Numbered from the stretch's first letter, positions 1-7,722 are shown. The stretch is DNA of 64,000 nucleotides from DASTEQ01 sp040905185 (GCA_040905185.1 JBBDRZ010000007.1:620001-684000), one strand, 5' to 3'. The notes: a model not told the origin generated them from the letters alone. Translations and numbers: made by a program.

Positions 1-221
1 CACAGGCTGCGGCCCCGCGGCAGCGACCGCCGCGTGACGAGCACGACCAGCATCATCAGGGCGCCGGCTGCCACGAACCGCAGCCCGGCTCCCCAGAACG
101 GGGCGAGCTCATCGACCGTCAGCTTGACGGCGACCGCGTTGGCGCCTCCGAACACGACGACCCCCAGGAACGCGAGGAGCGTTGCCTGGTCCGGACGGGC
201 CGTCGGCTGCGAATCGGACAC
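1..221 (-). CDS. EamA/DMT-family transporter, N-terminal part (cut by window edge)
   Basis: Only the first 73 codons lie in the window; the rest is beyond position 1. The translation begins VSDSQPTARPDQATLLAFLG and shows two hydrophobic helices (about residues 14-32 and 43-61) separated by KLTVDELAPFWGAGLRF, the usual start of an EamA domain, a drug/metabolite exporter of about 10 helices. The GTG at 221 is chosen because a TAGAGT box lies 8 nt before it with no Shine-Dalgarno sequence. A second EamA gene lies at 46.1-46.9 kb. Substrate cannot be predicted. Confidence 0.8.
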   Translation of the reverse strand, partial: MSDSQPTARPDQATLLAFLGVVVFGGANAVAVKLTVDELAPFWGAGLRFVAAGALMMLVVLVTRRSLPRGRSL

Positions 222-229
222 GTCGCGCA

Positions 230-235
230 ACTCTA
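230..235 (-). promoter_or_regulatory. -10 box TAGAGT of a probable leaderless promoter
   Basis: TAGAGT fits TANNNT and lies 8 nt before the GTG of the EamA gene, so transcription should begin at or next to the start codon. One of a repeated class in this window. Confidence 0.5.
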
Positions 236-255
236 CTCGCCGCCGCTGGTCCCCC

Positions 256-291
256 GAGTGTGCTAGCATCGGCGCATAGATATGCACACTC
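256..291. promoter_or_regulatory. Inverted repeat, candidate VapBC autoregulatory operator
   Basis: GAGTGTGC (256-263) and GCACACTC (284-291) form a perfect 8-bp inverted repeat with 20 nt between the arms, ending 14 nt before the antitoxin start. RHH antitoxins of VapBC pairs normally bind such palindromes in their own promoter; binding here is inferred. Confidence 0.5.
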
Positions 292-305
292 ATGGGTGAA
301 TCGGT

Positions 306-548
306 ATGGCGCTGGCACGAACGAACCTGACGCTTCCCGAGGAACTGCTGCGCGATGTGGACGAGCTGGCCGGCCCGCGCGGGCGAAGCCGGTACGTGGC
401 GGAGGCCGTCGCCCAGCGAGTGAAGCGGGATCGGCTGGGGAAGGCCATCCGCGAGACAGCCGGCGTTTTGGCGGGTACCCCGTACGCCATGACGCCGGAC
501 GAAGTGCTGGCTTGGGTCCGTGCCCTGCGAGAGGAGGAGACCGACTGA
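306..548 (+). CDS. vapB: VapB-family ribbon-helix-helix antitoxin
   Basis: An 80-residue protein. NLTLPEELLRDVDELAG and the following helix fit a ribbon-helix-helix DNA-binding domain (about residues 5-45); the acidic C-terminus (DEVLAWVRALREEETD) is the kind of segment that wraps around and blocks a PIN toxin. The toxin gene starts 2 nt after its stop, so the two form one operon. An inverted repeat upstream is the likely site for autorepression. Size and order are those of a standard VapBC module. Confidence 0.85.
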   Translation: MALARTNLTLPEELLRDVDELAGPRGRSRYVAEAVAQRVKRDRLGKAIRETAGVLAGTPYAMTPDEVLAWVRALREEETD

Positions 549-550
549 CG

Positions 551-931
551 GTGCGGTACCTCCTCGATACAACCCTGATCATCGACCACGCCAACGCAGA
601 CCCCGACGCGGCAGCTGCGCTGGACCGCCTGTTCTCCGAGACGGGCGACCTGTTCACGTGCGACGTGGTCACCTGTGAGGCACTCTCCCTTGGGGATCCG
701 CCGCATCGGGCTCGTATCCAACGGCTGCTGGATGCGCTCGAATATGTCTCGACAACACCCGACGCGGCGCGCTGGGCGGCTGACTCCCGGCATGCACGGC
801 ATGGCGCGGGGGGCAAGCTGGGGCTCGGGGATGCATTGATCGCGGCGGTAGCCGTCAGCCTGGGTGCGACCGTGGTCACCCGGAACCGAGCCGATTTCGA
901 GCGGCAGGGCGTATCGGTCCTCAGTTACTAG
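551..931 (+). CDS. vapC: VapC-family PIN-domain ribonuclease toxin
   Basis: A 126-residue PIN domain, expected to cleave RNA with Mg2+/Mn2+ and to be held inactive by the upstream antitoxin. The four acidic metal ligands are visible: Asp6 in LLDTT, Glu43 in TCEAL, Asp94 in GLGDALIAA and Asp115 in TRNRADF. GTG at 551 is the only sensible start, just after the antitoxin stop. The last 4 bp overlap the 3' end of the convergent sigma factor gene. All catalytic residues are intact; the target RNA is unknown. Confidence 0.87.
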   Translation: MRYLLDTTLIIDHANADPDAAAALDRLFSETGDLFTCDVVTCEALSLGDPPHRARIQRLLDALEYVSTTPDAARWAADSRHARHGAGGKLGLGDALIAAVAVSLGATVVTRNRADFERQGVSVLSY

Positions 932-2211
932 GTTTCGGGAGTGGCGACCTCCTGCAGGCGCCGGGCGAGGAACGCGCGTTCGGCCGCGTTCGCGGTGAGC
1001 ACCACGGCCCGTTCGTACGCCGACCGGGCCTCGTCCCGGCGGCCGAGGCGGCGCAGCAGGTCGGCGCGCCCCGAGTGAAGGTAGGAGTAGGACTCCAGCT
1101 GCCCGTCCCCGTCGAGGCGGTCCATGATCGCCAGGCCCGCCGCCGGGCCGTCTGCCATGGCCACTGCCACCGCCCGGTTCAGCTCCACGACCGGAGTTGG
1201 CGTGAGCCGCAGTAGCGCGTCGTACAGGGCAAGGATCTCAGACCAATCGGTGTCGGCCGGGGTGGCCGCCCCGTCGTGGACTGCCGCGATGGCCGCCTGG
1301 AGCTGGTACGGCCCGGCTCTCCCGTGGCGCAGCGCCCGCTCCACCAGCTCGCGACCCTCCGTTATCTGGGCCGCGTTCCAGCGTGACCGATCCTGGTCCT
1401 CGAGCAGCACCAGCTGTCCGTCGGGGTCGACCCGCGCATCTCGCCGCGCGTCATGGAGCAGCATCAGGGCCAGCAAGCCCAGGGCTTCGGGCTCGTCCGG
1501 CATCAGCGCGACCAGGACGCGGGCCAGGCGGATCGCCTCCGCGCACAGCTCGCGCCGGATGAGGCTGTCGCCCGATGACGCGCCGTAGCCCTCGTTGAAG
1601 ACGAGGTACAGGACCCGCAGGACGCCGTCCAGCCGCTCGGGCAACACGGCGTCGGGCGGGACGCGATACGGAATCGCCGCGTCGCGGATCTTTCGTTTGG
1701 CGCGTACCAGGCGCTGGGCGAGAGTCGGCTCAGGGATAAGGAACGCCCGCGCGATCTCGGGCGTGGTCAGCCCGCCCAGCGTGCGAAGGGTCAGCGCGAT
1801 CCGCGACTCGAGCGCCAGGGCCGGGTGGCAGCAGGTGAACATCAGCCGCAGCCGGTCATCGGGGATGGACATCGGCTCCTCGTCCGCGGATCCCGTTTCG
1901 GCCGCTGCCTCCGCCGCGTCGGCGGCGACGGCCGCCTCGGAACGGAGTAGCGCTTCCTTATCGGTCAGGCGCCTGGCGCGCCGGAGCCGATCAATGGCCC
2001 GATTCCGGGCCGTGGTGACGATCCAGCCCGCTGGATTGCGAGGCAGCCCGGCTGCCGGCCATTTCTCGAGCGCCACCAGGTAGGCGTCCTGGAGGCTCTC
2101 CTCGGCCAGGTCGAAGTCGCCCAGGACCCGGATGAGCGTCGCGACCGCCCGCCCGTGCTCCTCGCGGAACAGGCGGTCGACGACCTCGCGGGGGGTGGTC
2201 GCGTTCGGCAA
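928..2211 (-). CDS. ECF42-type sigma factor with C-terminal DUF6596/TPR-like extension
   Basis: A 427-residue extracytoplasmic-function sigma factor. The N-terminal 180 residues carry sigma-2 (FDLAEESLQDAYLVAL, TARNRAIDRLRRARR) and sigma-4 (LGGLTTPEIARAFLIPEPTL). The remaining 240 residues are the long helical, TPR-like tail seen in the ECF42 group (DEPEALGLLALMLLHDARR; AYERAVVLTANAAERAFL). It follows a YciI/DGPF gene by 6 nt, the hallmark neighbour of this group. A matching promoter lies upstream of the pair, so the operon is probably self-activating. The inducing signal is not evident, and no anti-sigma gene is present. Confidence 0.88.
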   Translation of the reverse strand: MPNATTPREVVDRLFREEHGRAVATLIRVLGDFDLAEESLQDAYLVALEKWPAAGLPRNPAGWIVTTARNRAIDRLRRARRLTDKEALLRSEAAVAADAAEAAAETGSADEEPMSIPDDRLRLMFTCCHPALALESRIALTLRTLGGLTTPEIARAFLIPEPTLAQRLVRAKRKIRDAAIPYRVPPDAVLPERLDGVLRVLYLVFNEGYGASSGDSLIRRELCAEAIRLARVLVALMPDEPEALGLLALMLLHDARRDARVDPDGQLVLLEDQDRSRWNAAQITEGRELVERALRHGRAGPYQLQAAIAAVHDGAATPADTDWSEILALYDALLRLTPTPVVELNRAVAVAMADGPAAGLAIMDRLDGDGQLESYSYLHSGRADLLRRLGRRDEARSAYERAVVLTANAAERAFLARRLQEVATPET

Positions 2212-2217
2212 CGGCCC

Positions 2218-2631
2218 TCAGGAGGCGGAGCTCACCGCCGCATCGGCCTCGCCCACCGGAACCGCGTCGGACTCCGGGGACATGAGAACGGGGCGGACTT
2301 CGATCGATCCGTAGTGGGCGCCGGGGCAGGCGGCCGCCAGCTCCAGGGCGTGGTCCAGGTCGCGGGCCTCGATCAGGTAGAAGCCGCCGAGCCCTTCCTT
2401 GGTCTCGGCGAACGGGCCGTCGGTGGTCAGGGTCTGGCCGTCGCGGACGCGGATGGTGGTGGCGGTCGAGACCGGCTGGAGGCCGTCGCCGCCCAAGTAC
2501 GCATTCGCGTCGCGGAGCATCTTGGTGTACTTCTCGTACGCATCCGAGACCTGCTGGATGACCTGCGGGTCGGGCGGGGTGGGCGACGGGTTGGCCGTCT
2601 CCTCGTCGTAGATCAGAATCGCGTAGCGCAT
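2218..2631 (-). CDS. YciI-like DGPF-domain protein
   Basis: 137 residues starting MRYAILIYDEE, with the diagnostic DGPFAETKEGLGGFYLIEA stretch in the middle. Members fold as ferredoxin-like YciI domains and are the conserved partners and targets of ECF42 sigma factors, but their biochemical role is unknown. A strong Shine-Dalgarno (TAGGAGGA) precedes the ATG. First gene of the operon with the sigma factor downstream. Confidence 0.88.
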   Translation of the reverse strand: MRYAILIYDEETANPSPTPPDPQVIQQVSDAYEKYTKMLRDANAYLGGDGLQPVSTATTIRVRDGQTLTTDGPFAETKEGLGGFYLIEARDLDHALELAAACPGAHYGSIEVRPVLMSPESDAVPVGEADAAVSSAS

Positions 2632-2684
2632 GGGTTCCTCCTACGGGGCTTGAGGCGGCGGTCTCGTGCCGCCACTGTATCTAC

Positions 2685-2711
2685 GACGAACGGGCAGCGC
2701 GCGGATCGACA
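2685..2711 (-). promoter_or_regulatory. ECF42-type promoter
   Basis: Read on minus, TGTCGA (2706-2711) is followed after exactly 17 nt by CGTC (2685-2688). This fits the motif reported for ECF42 sigma factors (TGTCGA at -35, CG[A/T]C at -10; recalled from the literature). It sits about 55 nt before the DGPF start, leaving a normal leader with a Shine-Dalgarno. Confidence 0.65.
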
Positions 2712-2722
2712 TCCTAGGCGGG

Positions 2723-2728
2723 TATGCT
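2723..2728 (+). promoter_or_regulatory. -10 box TATGCT, probable leaderless promoter
   Basis: TATGCT lies 7 nt before GTG 2736. If used, it excludes the ATG at 2724, which sits inside the box. Confidence 0.4.
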
Positions 2729-2735
2729 CGGCGGC

Positions 2736-3164
2736 GTGGGTGGCGCGACGGTCGAGAGTGGCGGGGACAGCGGCGCGTACGGGCAGGCGGAGAAGTTCCC
2801 CGTTGGTCGCGGCGTGGTCGAAGCCCAGCCGTTGACCAGCGCCTCCGGCGACCACGCCATCCTCCTCAGCCAGACCGATATGCCCCGCGTCCTCATCCTG
2901 GCCGAGCCGGGGGCGGTGGAGAGCACCGGCCGGGAGCGGGTGGTGGTCATGCCGTTCGACGAGGACGTGGAGACCCGGGTCGACGGTGACGCGCTGGCGA
3001 CCTGGATCGCGGCTCCGTATGACGTGCCGGTCCCCGCCGGGGAGGGGCGCATCCCCGTCTGGGCCAGCGGTTTTGGGTTCGTGGTCGTCATCCTGGGCAT
3101 CGTGCTGATGGTCATCGGCAGCGCGGTCGTGTTCAGCTGGCTGCTGGACCTGGTGGCGGCGTAG
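2736..3164 (+). CDS. Unknown protein with C-terminal membrane anchor
   Basis: 142 residues, family not recognised. The N-terminal 100 residues are soluble and acidic (VVVMPFDEDVETRVDGDALATWIAA); one hydrophobic helix near the C-terminus (GFGFVVVILGIVLMVIGSAV) would anchor it, so it looks tail-anchored. GTG at 2736 is preferred over ATG 2724 because a TATGCT box lies 7 nt before it, as for other genes here. The hydrophobic tail in this frame supports this strand over the antisense frames. The next small gene follows within 65 bp. Confidence 0.55.
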   Translation: MGGATVESGGDSGAYGQAEKFPVGRGVVEAQPLTSASGDHAILLSQTDMPRVLILAEPGAVESTGRERVVVMPFDEDVETRVDGDALATWIAAPYDVPVPAGEGRIPVWASGFGFVVVILGIVLMVIGSAVVFSWLLDLVAA

Positions 3165-3170
3165 GCGAGT

Positions 3171-3248
3171 GGCGGCATGACGGTTCAGCTGCCGGAGGCG
3201 GCATGACGATTCAGCTGCCGGAGGCGGCATGACGGTTCAGCTGCCGGA
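3171..3248 (+). repeat. Three tandem 26-bp copies of a ribosome-binding site and start codon
   Basis: Units start at 3171, 3197 and 3223; the middle one differs by a single base. Each carries GGCGGC, ATG and the codons for T-V/I-Q-L-P-E. From the second unit on, GGAGG lies 4 nt before the ATG. The period of 26 is not a multiple of 3, so the copies are in different frames. Confidence 0.9.
3177..3232 (+). other. Two overlapping nine-codon minicistrons ahead of the 97-residue gene
   Basis: ATG 3177 reads MTVQLPEAA and stops at TGA 3204-3206; ATG 3203 reads MTIQLPEAA and stops at TGA 3230-3232. Each stop overlaps the next start as ATGA, the last being the start of the gene at 3229. Ribosomes could pass along the three by termination-reinitiation. 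Whether the peptides are made is unknown. Confidence 0.45.
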
Positions 3249-3522
3249 GACCGGGCTGCTGGCGATGCGGGTCGGTCTCGAGTTCGGTGGGGCGGAGGCC
3301 TTCGTCGACAGCCTCGAGCGGGCCGTGTCTGAGGGAGGGGCGAGCGGGGCCAGTGTCGTGGCGCTCCTCGACCGGGGCGACCTGGGGATCCACATTCCGC
3401 ATCGGGATGGCCCCGCCTGGAACGTGGTGCCGATCCTCCACCTGCACCCCGGGGAGCAGCCCACCGAGGCCGACTGGGCGCAGGCCAACGCCATCCTGGA
3501 GCGCCTCGAGCGCTACCGGTGA
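3229..3522 (+). CDS. Small protein of unknown function
   Basis: 97 residues, soluble, family not recognised. It begins MTVQLPETGLLAMRVGLEFGG and contains the patterned segment VVALLDRGDLGIHIPHRDGPAWNVV, suggesting a small beta-rich domain. It follows the membrane-anchored gene by 65 bp on the same strand. Its start lies in the third copy of a 26-bp repeat, with GGAGG 4 nt upstream. Codon use matches neighbouring genes. Confidence 0.55.
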   Translation: MTVQLPETGLLAMRVGLEFGGAEAFVDSLERAVSEGGASGASVVALLDRGDLGIHIPHRDGPAWNVVPILHLHPGEQPTEADWAQANAILERLERYR

Positions 3523-3543
3523 TGTTGCCCCGCTAGGGAGCTC

Positions 3544-4197
3544 CTAGAAAAGGATCACGCCGTTGGCGGGCGGCAGCTCCCCGGCGGCGAGCGTCGCCAG
3601 CAAGCGGCGCGTTGAGCCGGGGAACGCGTCGGCGATGGCCGGCGCCGCTTCCCGCAGCGCCCTCCGGTTGGCATGCGTCGCCTTGACCACGATCACCATC
3701 CGGTCCAGCTCCGCGTCCCGCTGCTTGAGGTGGGCGGCACGCAACTGAGCCTGGCAGTCCGCCAACCGAACGTAGAACTCCAGACCGATGCGCCCGCGGG
3801 CCACCGTTAACACCGCGTCCAGCGCCCGCTGATCCCCGGGGAGCGGAATCGGGACCTCGAATGCCCACCGACCGGCGTTCCCGATCCGCTCGCGAAAGCG
3901 CCGAATCAACGCCACCTGGCCGGCGTCCCGCACCGCCCCGTCCCCTGGGTAGAGCCGAATCCTCGCCCGCAGCCCCACTGCCGCCGCGTGCCTTGCCAAC
4001 AACATCGGCCTCGGTCCCGGCAACCAACCCTGTTCGATGCGGAGGACGGTTGTCCGCCCGACGCCGATCAGTGACGCGACCTGGCGAATGGTGAGTCCTG
4101 CGGCAAGTCGGGCACGGCGCAGTTCATCGGCCGTGTCTCGGACGTCTCGCTGGATGTACCACTCCGCCCGCTGCAGTCGGCGCTCGCGATTCGCCAC
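3544..4197 (-). CDS. XRE-type HTH protein with degenerate nuclease-like C-terminal domain
   Basis: 217 residues. Residues about 20-75 form a helix-turn-helix (LRRARLAAGLTIRQVASLIG, then VGRTTVLRIEQG). The C-terminal 120 residues resemble a PD-(D/E)XK fold (ALDAVLTVARGRIGLEFYVRL), but the position expected to hold the catalytic Lys is not Lys (EFY rather than EXK). The same architecture with an intact EVK occurs at 56353-57072. GTG 4197 is supported by a TAGCCT box 6 nt upstream. Probably a DNA-binding protein that has lost cleavage activity; the fold assignment is tentative. Confidence 0.65.
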   Translation of the reverse strand: MANRERRLQRAEWYIQRDVRDTADELRRARLAAGLTIRQVASLIGVGRTTVLRIEQGWLPGPRPMLLARHAAAVGLRARIRLYPGDGAVRDAGQVALIRRFRERIGNAGRWAFEVPIPLPGDQRALDAVLTVARGRIGLEFYVRLADCQAQLRAAHLKQRDAELDRMVIVVKATHANRRALREAAPAIADAFPGSTRRLLATLAAGELPPANGVILF

Positions 4198-4203
4198 GCG
4201 GGG

Positions 4204-4209
4204 AGGCTA
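4204..4209 (-). promoter_or_regulatory. -10 box TAGCCT, probable leaderless promoter
   Basis: TAGCCT lies 6 nt before GTG 4197 of the HTH gene. The interval 4198-4444 between this gene and the stop of the aminotransferase shows no further feature I can support. Confidence 0.45.
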
Positions 4210-4444
4210 CCTGGGCCGCGTTATCTCGGGATTAGGTTGAATCTGTGCAGTTGTCCCGCCGGGTGGACGTATCGGCCAGGCAATGGTCGTTGGATGCCCG
4301 TTTCGGCCGTTTCGATGTCGGCCTGTCCCCGGCTGAGGGTTAGTCAGCCACGATGGCGCCGTTTCCGGGCCAAGCCGTTGGGATGCTTGGCTGATAGGTC
4401 CGTGGCCAGGGACAAACTGCCCCGATATGGCCGCCAGCGTTGCC

Positions 4445-5872
4445 TCAAGCCAGGGAGGTGGCGGCGAGGGCCTCAGCCAGAATCGAAACGGATTGGTCGA
4501 TTTCCTGCTCGGTGGTGACGAGGGGCGGGATGATGCGGACGACCTGGCCCCAGGTGCCGCAGGACAGGAGCAGGAGCCGATGCGCGAGGGCCTCGGTGAT
4601 GACCGCCTTGGCCAGGTCGGGGCGGGGGACCAGGCTGTCGGGGTCGGCGAACTCGATGCCGACCATCAGGCCGCGGCCACGGACTTCGGCCACGAACGGG
4701 TGGCCTGCTGCGGCCTGGCGCAGACCGTTGAGGAGCCGATGGCCGAGCGTCTCGGCCCGGGCGACCAGGCCCTCGTCCTCGAACACGTCGAGGGTCGCCA
4801 GCGCGGCCGCGCACGACACCGCGTTGCCGCCGTACGTGCCGCCGTGGGCACCGGGCGGGAACTTGGCCAGCAGGTCCCTGGGCGCGAGGATTCCCGACAG
4901 TGGCATGCCCGAGGCGATGCCCTTGGCCATGACCACGATGTCGGGACGGATCCCACTCCACTCGGTGGCGAAGAACCGGCCCGTGCGCCCGTAGCCGGAC
5001 TGCACCTCGTCGACGATGAGCAGGATCCCGTGGCGGTCGGCCAGCTCCCGCAGGGCGGGAAGGAAGCCGTCGGGTGGGACGACGTACCCGCCCTCCCCGA
5101 GCACGGGCTCCACCAGGAACGCGGCCACGTCCTCCGGATACACCAGCGTGGCGAACAGCTCGTCCAGCTGCACCATCGTCCAGGTCAGGGCCGACGCCTG
5201 GTCCCGCCCGGTCGGGTTGCGCAACGGATACGGGTACGGCGCGAAGTAGGCGCTCGCCAGCAGCGGCTCGTAGTGGCCGCGGTTCTTGATCGCGGAGCTG
5301 GTCAGCGACATCGTCCCGTGGGTCCGGCCGTGGAACCCGCCCCGGAACGCCACGATCGCCGGCCGATGGGTGGCGATCTTCGCCAGCTTGACGGCCGCCT
5401 CGATGGCCTCGGCCCCGGAGTTGGACAGGAATAGACCGATGTCGTCGCCGGCCGCTGCCTCGTCGTCAGCCCGCGCCGCGCCGGCCGCGCCGCTCGCCGG
5501 TGCGCCGCCCGCCGGTGCGCCGCCCGCCGGTGCGGCCCCCGGGAAGTAACGCGGCAGCCGCTCGTGGAGCTCCAGCCCGGGCTTGTGGTACAGGATGTTC
5601 TGCTGGGCGTGGATGATCTTCCCGGCCTGCTCGGCAATCGCCGCCGCCACCCGCGGATGGGCATGCCCGGTGTTCGTGACCCCGATCCCGCAGGTGTAGT
5701 CAAGGTACCGATCCCCATCGTGGGTGACGACCCACGACCCCTCCCCGCGGTCCACGACCAGCTCGGTGTAGCGCGCCCACACGGCGGGGATGCCGGCGCG
5801 GCGCGCCAGCCACACGCTCGAGTCGTCGGCGCGCTCGTCGAGCATCGGTCCGGTGGGGGCTTCAGTGGTCAT
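4445..5872 (-). CDS. Class III PLP-dependent aminotransferase (4-aminobutyrate/polyamine type)
   Basis: 475 residues. Class III features are LFLSNSGAEAIEAAVKLAK, FRGGFHGRTHGTMSLT, LIVDEVQSGYGRTGRFFATE and the PLP-binding Lys in VVMAKGIASGMPLS. It is the last gene of a minus-strand operon after potA-D-B-C, so the likely donor is an amine taken up by that transporter, such as putrescine or GABA; sequence alone does not separate GabT from putrescine transaminase. A low-complexity Ala-Gly-Pro insertion (about residues 110-140) splits the domain just before DDIGLFLSNSG and comes from a 15-bp tandem repeat. Confidence 0.87.
   Translation of the reverse strand: MTTEAPTGPMLDERADDSSVWLARRAGIPAVWARYTELVVDRGEGSWVVTHDGDRYLDYTCGIGVTNTGHAHPRVAAAIAEQAGKIIHAQQNILYHKPGLELHERLPRYFPGAAPAGGAPAGGAPASGAAGAARADDEAAAGDDIGLFLSNSGAEAIEAAVKLAKIATHRPAIVAFRGGFHGRTHGTMSLTSSAIKNRGHYEPLLASAYFAPYPYPLRNPTGRDQASALTWTMVQLDELFATLVYPEDVAAFLVEPVLGEGGYVVPPDGFLPALRELADRHGILLIVDEVQSGYGRTGRFFATEWSGIRPDIVVMAKGIASGMPLSGILAPRDLLAKFPPGAHGGTYGGNAVSCAAALATLDVFEDEGLVARAETLGHRLLNGLRQAAAGHPFVAEVRGRGLMVGIEFADPDSLVPRPDLAKAVITEALAHRLLLLSCGTWGQVVRIIPPLVTTEQEIDQSVSILAEALAATSLA
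5495..5539. repeat. 15-bp tandem repeat (3 units) inside the aminotransferase gene
   Basis: Unit CGCCGGTGCGCCGCC at 5495 and 5510 (identical) and a diverged third copy at 5525. In the protein it gives a five-residue Gly-Gly-Ala-Pro-Ala repeat. The unit is a multiple of 3, so copy changes keep the frame. Confidence 0.85.
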
Positions 5873-5912
5873 CGGTATGGCTCCGTCGGCGGGATCTTCG
5901 TGCGCTGCGTGG

Positions 5913-6779
5913 TTACCTGCCGCGGATGGTAACCGGCCCGCCGGCCGCCGCCTGGCGCCGGGACTGCCATAGCTGCACCGCGATGAACGCGACCGCCAGC
6001 AGCAGGATGAGCGAGCCCAGCACGTTCACCTCGGGCGGAATGCCCAGTCGGCTCACGCCGAAGACCCACAGCGGGAAGGTCACCGTTCGTCCGGCGTTGA
6101 AGACCGTGATGACGTAATCGTCGATCGACAGCGAGAACGCCAGCAGGGCCGCGGCCAGGATGCCGGGGAAGATGAGGGGGAAGGTGACCTTCCAGAAGGT
6201 CGTCCAGGCATCGGCATACAGGTCCATACCGGCCTCCTCCAGCGATCGGTTGAAGCCGATCAGCCGGGCCCGGACGGTGACCACCACGAAGCTGATGTTG
6301 AACATGATGTGCGCCACCAGGATGGTGACGAAGCCGCGCCCCAGCCCCATTGAGACCCACAACGTCAGCAGCGACGCGCCGAGGATGATCTCCGGCGCGG
6401 TCATGGGCAGGAAGATCAGCAGATTGGTGGAGCTGCGGCCACGGAAGTCGTAGCGGGTGAGCGCCAGCGCAATGAGCGTCCCGAATATGGTGGCCACCAG
6501 GGTCGAGATGGCGGCAATCGTGAGGCTCGTGAGCATGGGCCCGGTGATGTCGGGACGGCCCCAGAGGGTGACGTAATTGTTGAGCGTGAATCCCTGCCAC
6601 GTGATGTTCTGGCGTCCCGCCGGGTCGTTGAAGCTGAAGATGACCATCACCACCAGCGGCGCGAACAGGAACACCACCGCCAGGGCGGTGATTGCCGGCA
6701 GCACCAGGCCGGACAGGCGCTGACCGAGAGGTGCGGACCGCACCGGCGCGGACCCGAGGGGCGGGGCGGCAGCGGTCAT
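5913..6779 (-). CDS. potC: Polyamine-type ABC transporter permease (PotC-like)
   Basis: 288 residues with six hydrophobic helices starting at about residue 32 (LPAITALAVVFLFAPLVVMV). The EAA loop that contacts the ATPase reads SLEEAGMDLYADAWTTFWKVTFPLIFPGI, cited here as Glu-Glu-Ala-Gly at its start and Phe-Pro-Leu near its end. It is the second inner-membrane permease of a polyamine/spermidine-type importer, encoded 22 bp after its partner PotB. Downstream is the aminotransferase. Confidence 0.88.
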   Translation of the reverse strand: MTAAAPPLGSAPVRSAPLGQRLSGLVLPAITALAVVFLFAPLVVMVIFSFNDPAGRQNITWQGFTLNNYVTLWGRPDITGPMLTSLTIAAISTLVATIFGTLIALALTRYDFRGRSSTNLLIFLPMTAPEIILGASLLTLWVSMGLGRGFVTILVAHIMFNISFVVVTVRARLIGFNRSLEEAGMDLYADAWTTFWKVTFPLIFPGILAAALLAFSLSIDDYVITVFNAGRTVTFPLWVFGVSRLGIPPEVNVLGSLILLLAVAFIAVQLWQSRRQAAAGGPVTIRGR

Positions 6780-6801
6780 CGGAGGGTCACCTGGTCACCG
6801 G

Positions 6802-7656
6802 TCAACTCGTCAGCCGCTCGGTGCCGACCACCCGGGTGTAGATCGCGATCAAGACCATCACCCCCACCAGCAGGACGAACCCGAGCGCCGACGCGGCGGG
6901 GAAGTCGTTGGCGTTGAGGTACTTGAACTGGATGATGTTGCCGATCATGGTGACGTCCCGGTTGGCGGCGCCAATCAGCTCGGCGTTGATGAAGTCACCG
7001 ACGGCCGGGATGAAGGTGAGGAGCGACCCCGCCACGACGCCCGGGAGGGACAGCGGGAAGGTGACGCGCCAGAAGGCCTGCGCCCGACTGGCGAACAGGT
7101 CCATCCCGGCCTCGATCAAGCGGGGGTCGATCTTCTCGAGAGCGACGTACAGCGGCAGGACCATGAACGGCAGGAAGTTGTAGGTCAGCCCGCCGATGAC
7201 ACCGGCCGGGGTGGCAATCAGGTGGAACCCCTGGTCCAGGAAGCCGATTTCCTTGAGCGGCCCCAGGACGATCCCGTTGTCCGCCAGGATCATCTTCCAG
7301 TTGAGGGTCCGGATGATGAAACTGACGAAGAACGGCAGGACCACGATCAGGAGCAGCGCGTTCTTAAGCCGTCCGCCTCGGAAGGCAATCGTGTACGCCA
7401 TGGGATAGCCGATCAGCAGGGTGAGCACGGTGGTGGCGAACGCGTACGTCACCGATCGGACGATCTGATCGGAGAACTCGCCGATGACCTCCGGGTAGAT
7501 ACCGAAGTTCCAGGTCAGTTGGTACCCGGTTGAGAGCGAGCCTTCCTGCAGCGAGACGAGCAGCATGATCGCCATGGGGATGGCGAAGAAGATGACCAGC
7601 CACGCTCCTCCCGGCAGCAGGAAGAGGTAGGGGACCAGGCCCCGGCCGCGGCGCAC
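6802..7656 (-). CDS. potB: Polyamine-type ABC transporter permease (PotB-like)
   Basis: 284 residues, beginning with a helix at about 8-30 (VPYLFLLPGGAWLVIFFAIP) and with an EAA loop at LIEAGMDLFASRAQAFWRVT. GTG 7656 is the only usable start before an in-frame stop about 65 nt upstream; no Shine-Dalgarno is obvious, which fits coupling to the potD gene ahead. Partner of PotC in the membrane channel. Confidence 0.87.
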   Translation of the reverse strand: MRRGRGLVPYLFLLPGGAWLVIFFAIPMAIMLLVSLQEGSLSTGYQLTWNFGIYPEVIGEFSDQIVRSVTYAFATTVLTLLIGYPMAYTIAFRGGRLKNALLLIVVLPFFVSFIIRTLNWKMILADNGIVLGPLKEIGFLDQGFHLIATPAGVIGGLTYNFLPFMVLPLYVALEKIDPRLIEAGMDLFASRAQAFWRVTFPLSLPGVVAGSLLTFIPAVGDFINAELIGAANRDVTMIGNIIQFKYLNANDFPAASALGFVLLVGVMVLIAIYTRVVGTERLTS

Positions 7657-7722
7657 GGGCTTGGCGGGCGCGGTCAGGCCGCGACCGTCAGGCGGCGGTC
7701 AACACCGCGGTTAGAACCGCGG

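Noticed and set aside
109..879. 256-codon open frame on minus across the EamA start and vapBC
   Set aside because: Antisense to a clear RHH/PIN pair; Arg/Pro/Ala-rich translation with no domain.
2613..3230. 205-codon open frame on minus
   Set aside because: Overlaps the ECF42 promoter and has no domain; the plus frame has a proper membrane helix.
4248..4420. CAGTTGTCCC and GGGACAAACTG as an inverted repeat
   Set aside because: Arms are about 150 bp apart with an extra base in one; likely chance.
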